64,000 nucleotides of DNA, taken from contig OX388346.1 of the NCBI GenBank assembly GCA_947579665.1, forward strand, positions 91,204,615 through 91,268,614, read 5' to 3'. Under the pieces are notes generated by a model. That model worked only from the letters and a program-made list of their open reading frames with translations, did no database searches and was not told the DNA's origin. Numbering within the stretch: the stretch's first letter is position 1; each line of letters starts with the position of its first letter. The stretch is from Sympetrum striolatum (Eukaryota > Arthropoda > Insecta > Odonata > Libellulidae). This document shows positions 59,638 to 64,000 of this stretch, in pieces. Both the position numbers and the translations under genes were made by a program.

Positions 59638-61945
59638 CATGTTTGGCTGAAAGTGCACAAGGAGGAATTAATGACCCATATGTGAGGCTGCGATTGGTGC
59701 CTGAGGTAGATTCTAGAAAAAGGCTGACAACAATCCATAGAGGAGATCCAAATCCATTTTTTGATGAGCATTTCAAGTTTCCTGTAGCTCATGACCAGCT
59801 ACAAGATAAAACTCTTGTCTTACAGGTTAGTGAATTGAATTTGTTGCAGTGGTTATTTCAAGTAACATGATTTTGTATTTTCTTGAAAATGTTTAATCAA
59901 CAACACTTTTTGGGTAATAGGTCTTTGATTATGATCGATATTCACGGAATGATGTGGTGGGTGAAGTTTGTATGCCAATGGATGAGTTTGATGTTACATC
60001 CAGCATTGAAGTCTGGGGTGAAATAACAAAAAATAAGAAGGTATGTGATTTCCACTTACTCTACTCTTCTTTCATTTCATCTATTAGTTATAATTTCCAT
60101 TTATAAATGTAATCATAAAAGGAATTCAAACTTTACGATGTGCATACCCAAGGTTTTTCAAAGTCTGTTTATAGATATATATTTTTTTCTTCCAATCACT
60201 AATTATTAATGCATAACTTTTATTTTCACAGCCTCCAGAAGAGAGACAAGAAGTATTGCTATCTTTAAGTTACCTGCCTTCTGCTGAGAGGCTGACAGTT
60301 GTACTTCTGAAAGCAAGGAACCTTTTTCCTGCTCAAGAGAGGGATCCTCCAGGTAAATATTTCAATATATATCCTCATGAGTACAACAATACTCTTGTAT
60401 ATGCTAACTTCCAACATTTTACTTAAATTTTACATATAACATATAATTATAAATTCACTTTATAGATATTACTTTTTATAATTTGTGTTTATGTTCAACA
60501 CAAGGTGTTTTATAATTTTTTATAGTAAGCCAAATTTATGGGATTAATTTCAATTGCAAATTGTGTGTTACCTTTTAACACATCTTAAGATAATATATCA
60601 AACAATTAAGATAATCGGTCAGTAGAGACATTCTACTAAGATTTTACTATGATTCTTTTATCAACACATAGCCTATAGTCTCTTATTAAGGGGTCCTCAC
60701 CAGATTCAAACCAGATTTCAAAGGTGCACAAAAGAGCTCTAGAATTTTAGCATGGATACCATATGATGGCCCATGAAAGCATATATTTAATTCACTCAGG
60801 ATACTTCATCTCCCATGCCCTATACATAATGATCTCAATTCTCTTTTTAAAAGATAACCTTAATGAAATCCTCCTTAACTCTGATATTCATTATGACTTC
60901 AGCAGGATTAAAAATAATCTTCAACAAAATTCTATCAGAACCAATGCTGTAAAAAAGGGCCCAAAAGAAACAAGCATCAGATTCCATAATAAGTTACCAC
61001 ATCATTTAAAGCATGTAAAATCCTAATACTGCTTTAATTCAAACTTTAATAAATTTAAGCACAAAAAGTATTCTATAGCTTAATATTAAAATGATTATTT
61101 ATTATAACAGTGTACTTTGAGTTATTCAATTTTGAATGAGCAACAGATTTAAGTATATGTGTTGTGTATCCATATATGTTTGTAGGCATTTTTGTACTTC
61201 ATCATACATGTTAAGATAGGTAAAGATAATAATTTATAAAATACAGCTTTCTATTGTTTAAGTCAACAATATTTTGGTGTGGATAACGATGTGGGAAATT
61301 ATCAGAATATTTCTTGCAGATTCAGGTACTGGAAAGTTGATCAAGTTCACTGTCCAATTCAACTGTTGTGCAATAGGTCAGCTATGGATTTTTAACTGCT
61401 ATTTTGGCTTTCTAACCCTTTAGACGATTGTTAAGATTCAATAAGTTTGTGTAACAAATATTTTAAATTTTACTTACATTCACTATATACAATTATAAGA
61501 ATTGTGGCTTCAAGTGTTATAACTAACCTAATTTCTCTCCTTAATTGATTCATAAGACATCCATAAGTAATGAAATCTGACTTAAAGATATCAGAACAGT
61601 GAATTTTGATCAGCAATCAAGAAATATTTAAGGTAATAAAATCACACGGATAACAAAATTCAAGATTCAGAGATGGTATTAAAGACTTTAGAAACATAAT
61701 AAACATTAGTATAAAATGTCATGAATTTTTGCGAGAAAATTAAGACTTCCCAACCACATTTTATAATTAAAAATATTATTCATTTTATTTTTCGGGATCC
61801 CTTTGCAAAAGTGTACTTGCTAGTTAGAGGCAAGCGCGTCAAGAAAAAGAAGACTGCAGCAAGGAAAGGGAGTGCCAATCCTGTTTGGAATGAAGCTCTA
61901 TCCTTTAATGTTCCAGCAAATAGCTTGAACTTGGCTGCTTTAGAA
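59638..61945 (+). CDS. Synaptotagmin-family gene, four internal exons (C2A end to C2B middle)
   Basis: Double-C2 membrane-trafficking protein. Exon 59,638-59,825 (start approximate) carries GGINDPYVRLRLVPEVDSRK and NPFFDEHFKFPV. Exon 59,921-60,040 has VFDYDRYSRNDVVGEV. Exon 60,232-60,352 opens C2B (QEVLLSLSYLPSAERLTVVL). Exon about 61,794-61,945 has DPFAKVYLLV, a polybasic KRVKKKKTAARKG strand and NPVWNEALSF. The first three exons join in frame with AG/GT borders. C2A keeps the acidic loop residues expected for calcium binding (NDPYV and FDYDRYSRND). C2A beginning, transmembrane region and the second half of C2B are not in the window. It looks closest to the Syt12/Syt-alpha-type group, but the paralogue is uncertain. 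The acceptor of the last exon is not a normal AG. Confidence 0.88.
60763..61070 (+). pseudogene. Possible 3' scrap of a non-LTR retrotransposon in the synaptotagmin intron
   Basis: The frame contains ETSIRFHNKLPHHLKHVKS, then a stop and FNSNFNKFKHKKYSI in the same phase. This resembles the extreme C-terminal region of jockey-like or BovB-like reverse transcriptases ('FNxLP..lk...F...L'). It is short and lacks catalytic motifs. Confidence 0.4.
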
Positions 61946-61949
61946 GTAA

Positions 61950-63160
61950 GTAGAGTTCACACTCTCTGTATTCATCTTCCTAGATACCCATCTACGCATG
62001 TACTTGCAAGCCTTTTAACAGGAAATGCATGTAATCACATATTCCATACCCCAAGACAATTATTGTTGTGTATACAATGTGGAAAAACTGTCTCTCTGAA
62101 ATGGCTATTTTGAGCATATACTTAATTCTCTCATTTATTTTCCAATATACAATCGGTAGGGTGAATTTTTATTATTTGATCTGTCTTCCAAGAGATTATT
62201 ATCTCTTAATTTATTGAACAATTTATTGTCATTGGCATCTTGAAAATGCTTATCAAATTGTCACAGGAAATTAGAAAAAAGGTATTGATTTACAATGGTA
62301 TTTTTTATCGCAAATCATAAATGAAAAGCTTTATTTATTTAGACTAGATTCAGTTTTTGACTAGTATATAATAACAGCATTCATACATCTTATTCAACTT
62401 CGTTCTATAAAGTGAAATACTTGCTTATCAAGAAGCAAATAATCGTTATGACAAGAGTCACCTTTATCCCAAATCTCTTTAAATCAGCATATTATAGTAG
62501 GTAATTTATAGCATTATCATACATATATATGTTCAGATATTGTTATAGAGCATGTTACAAATCAAGCTTTAAATTTATATTTTATTAAAAATATATTAAA
62601 AATGTATTTATTCATTCACTTTAATTTACCTTCCATATAAAATTATACCAAGATGTAGCCAATCACCTCAGTTCACACGTATTTTAACCCACAAATATCA
62701 TTAATAATATAAAAATTAATAACTGTTACCATTGGTCCATCCATTATTAATTAAATATTTGTTATCTTTCTCACAATACCTACTTATGTTTCTGAAATAA
62801 TTTTCTCTCACCATGTTTAATGGGTTAAATTTTATGCATAAGAACATCAAGCAAGCATCAAGATTAGATTCAAGATTGCATCTGCACCGGTTGAACTCCT
62901 GTGTCACTCGTTTGATAAATCTATCTTAATACAGGACAAACCCATTACCTGCGGGTTTTGCTCTAATATTTTCCATGATAACTGTACAGAATAAATGAGT
63001 TGGTTGTTAAGATGATTTTCGAGTCTCCATATGTAATTTGGAAGTGTTACACTTGCCAAGTGCATCGAAATGCAAGTGTGGGTAACATGGGGTCGGATCT
63101 CAATGAATTAAAAATTTAATTCTGACTTTTGAAATAAAATTGAGACCAAGGATGACCATT
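61950..63160. other. Intron or intergenic, no gene recognised
   Basis: AT-rich DNA after the last visible C2B exon. I looked for the remaining C2B motif (a second FDxD-type loop) and did not see it. Confidence 0.4.
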
Positions 63161-63162
63161 CC

Positions 63163-63760
63163 ATGCCCCATAAAACAATACAAAAAGGAAAGTCAGAAAA
63201 AGTATTACAGAAAACTCCAATTAATGCACACAAAATCAAAGCAGCTACAACATCAGTTCTTGGGAACCAAGGTCTACCGGGTGGAAGGCCCAAGGAATCC
63301 ATGAAAGCAGAAAGCTATGTGCTGCCACTTTCTTCTGCTCAGCTGATGAACATAGATGGGTTCACAATCATGCAACAAAAAAAGAATAAGAAGAAGGAAG
63401 AGGTCCCTGACGCAGGAAAAACATCTGCAGATACACTCGTGACAGCAAGTAAGAAGGCGCATAGGTAGGGGAAGGCATAAGGCGTGGGAAAAAATATGAT
63501 CAACAATATGTATTTGGTGGGAGTGAAAAAAGTTTGGCTCCGTCTTGGAAAGCTTGCTGGAGGAACTACTGTAGAAAATGTTGAAAGTTTCATTCAAAAA
63601 AATTTCGGCATGTGACTGTGAGTAAGCTGGAGTCCAAAGGTGTAAACTCCAGTTTTAGAATAGGTGTTCCATTTCATCTGCGCCATCAGATGATGAACAG
63701 ATGTATGGCCATGCAACACCATCTTGAGAAGTTTTTTATTCCATCGTAAGACCAGAGTTC
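63163..63760 (+). pseudogene. Possible ORF1 (gag-like) relic of a non-LTR retrotransposon
   Basis: A lysine-rich frame (63,163-63,468) is followed, after frameshifts, by LGKLAGGTTVENVESFIQKN and then SKGVNSSFRIGVPFHLRHQM. The layout (basic region, then 'v..L...tv..Ve.fi' and 'sFrigVPf') resembles ORF1 proteins of jockey/CR1-type elements. No reverse transcriptase is reached before the window end. Confidence 0.4.
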
Positions 63761-64000
63761 AAATAACTTAACAACAGAGAAAAAGAACACAAATATTTAT
63801 ATAGAGTATTTCAGCTCAGCCATCGTTCCTGAAAATTCTTTTAATAAACATTCAGTCACTTTGTAATAAGGTCAATGACTTAGATCAGTTAGCAGTAGAG
63901 GAAAAACCTGATCTAATCTGTAAATGTAACAGAACATTGGATGAAAGATCTTTGTGTTTCTATACCAGGATATGTTTGTGCATCTTCATATTGATGTTCT

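Noticed and set aside
63274..63597. Minus-strand serine/phenylalanine-rich frames opposite the ORF1 relic
   Set aside because: They are shadows of the lysine-rich plus-strand frame.

Overview
This window is AT-rich eukaryotic DNA, almost certainly from an arthropod and most likely an insect. Two host genes are split by introns, and most of the rest is transposon remains: Helitron, hAT, pogo/Tigger, Transib, piggyBac, a Penelope-like element and non-LTR retroelements. I could not place it to species. No bacterial operon logic, rRNA, tRNA gene or CRISPR array is visible.

Layout. From 1 to about 12,290, and again from about 36,640 to 40,070, lie twelve oriented arrays of roughly 1.1 kb. Each is built from about six diverged units of 148-176 bp, and each unit carries one tRNA-T-arm/B-box-like motif (consensus GGTTCGANNCC). 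The arrays sit head-to-tail, head-to-head and tail-to-tail, with a shared hairpin at one end and a shared TCCGGA-containing end at the other. Two of them carry the same 1.05 kb insert made of 317-bp repeats and an AC microsatellite. From about 12,780 to 20,090 lies a duplicated minus-strand gene family with small exons. The copy at 18,581-20,089 can be read through six in-phase exons to a stop codon. The copy at 12,780-15,090 is broken. From 20,535 to 23,641 is a decayed hAT element with two nested retroposed inserts. From 27,433 to 40,776 are four non-autonomous Helitrons joined end to end, the fourth interrupted by the second T-arm block. From 41,500 to 46,860 are piggyBac-like and pogo-like pieces and a Transib-like element with 737-bp inverted repeats. 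A Penelope-like retroelement (48,360-50,240), a pogo/Tigger element (53,513 to about 55,800) and a 622-bp Tigger deletion derivative follow. The last 4.4 kb holds exons of a synaptotagmin-type double-C2 gene on the plus strand, with non-LTR retroelement scraps in and after its introns.

Two host genes deserve attention: the partial synaptotagmin, a membrane-trafficking calcium sensor, and the unrecognised small-exon family. The most unusual non-genic structure is the T-arm array family, which I do not recognise as a described element. All similarity statements rest on reading motifs by eye; no search was run.
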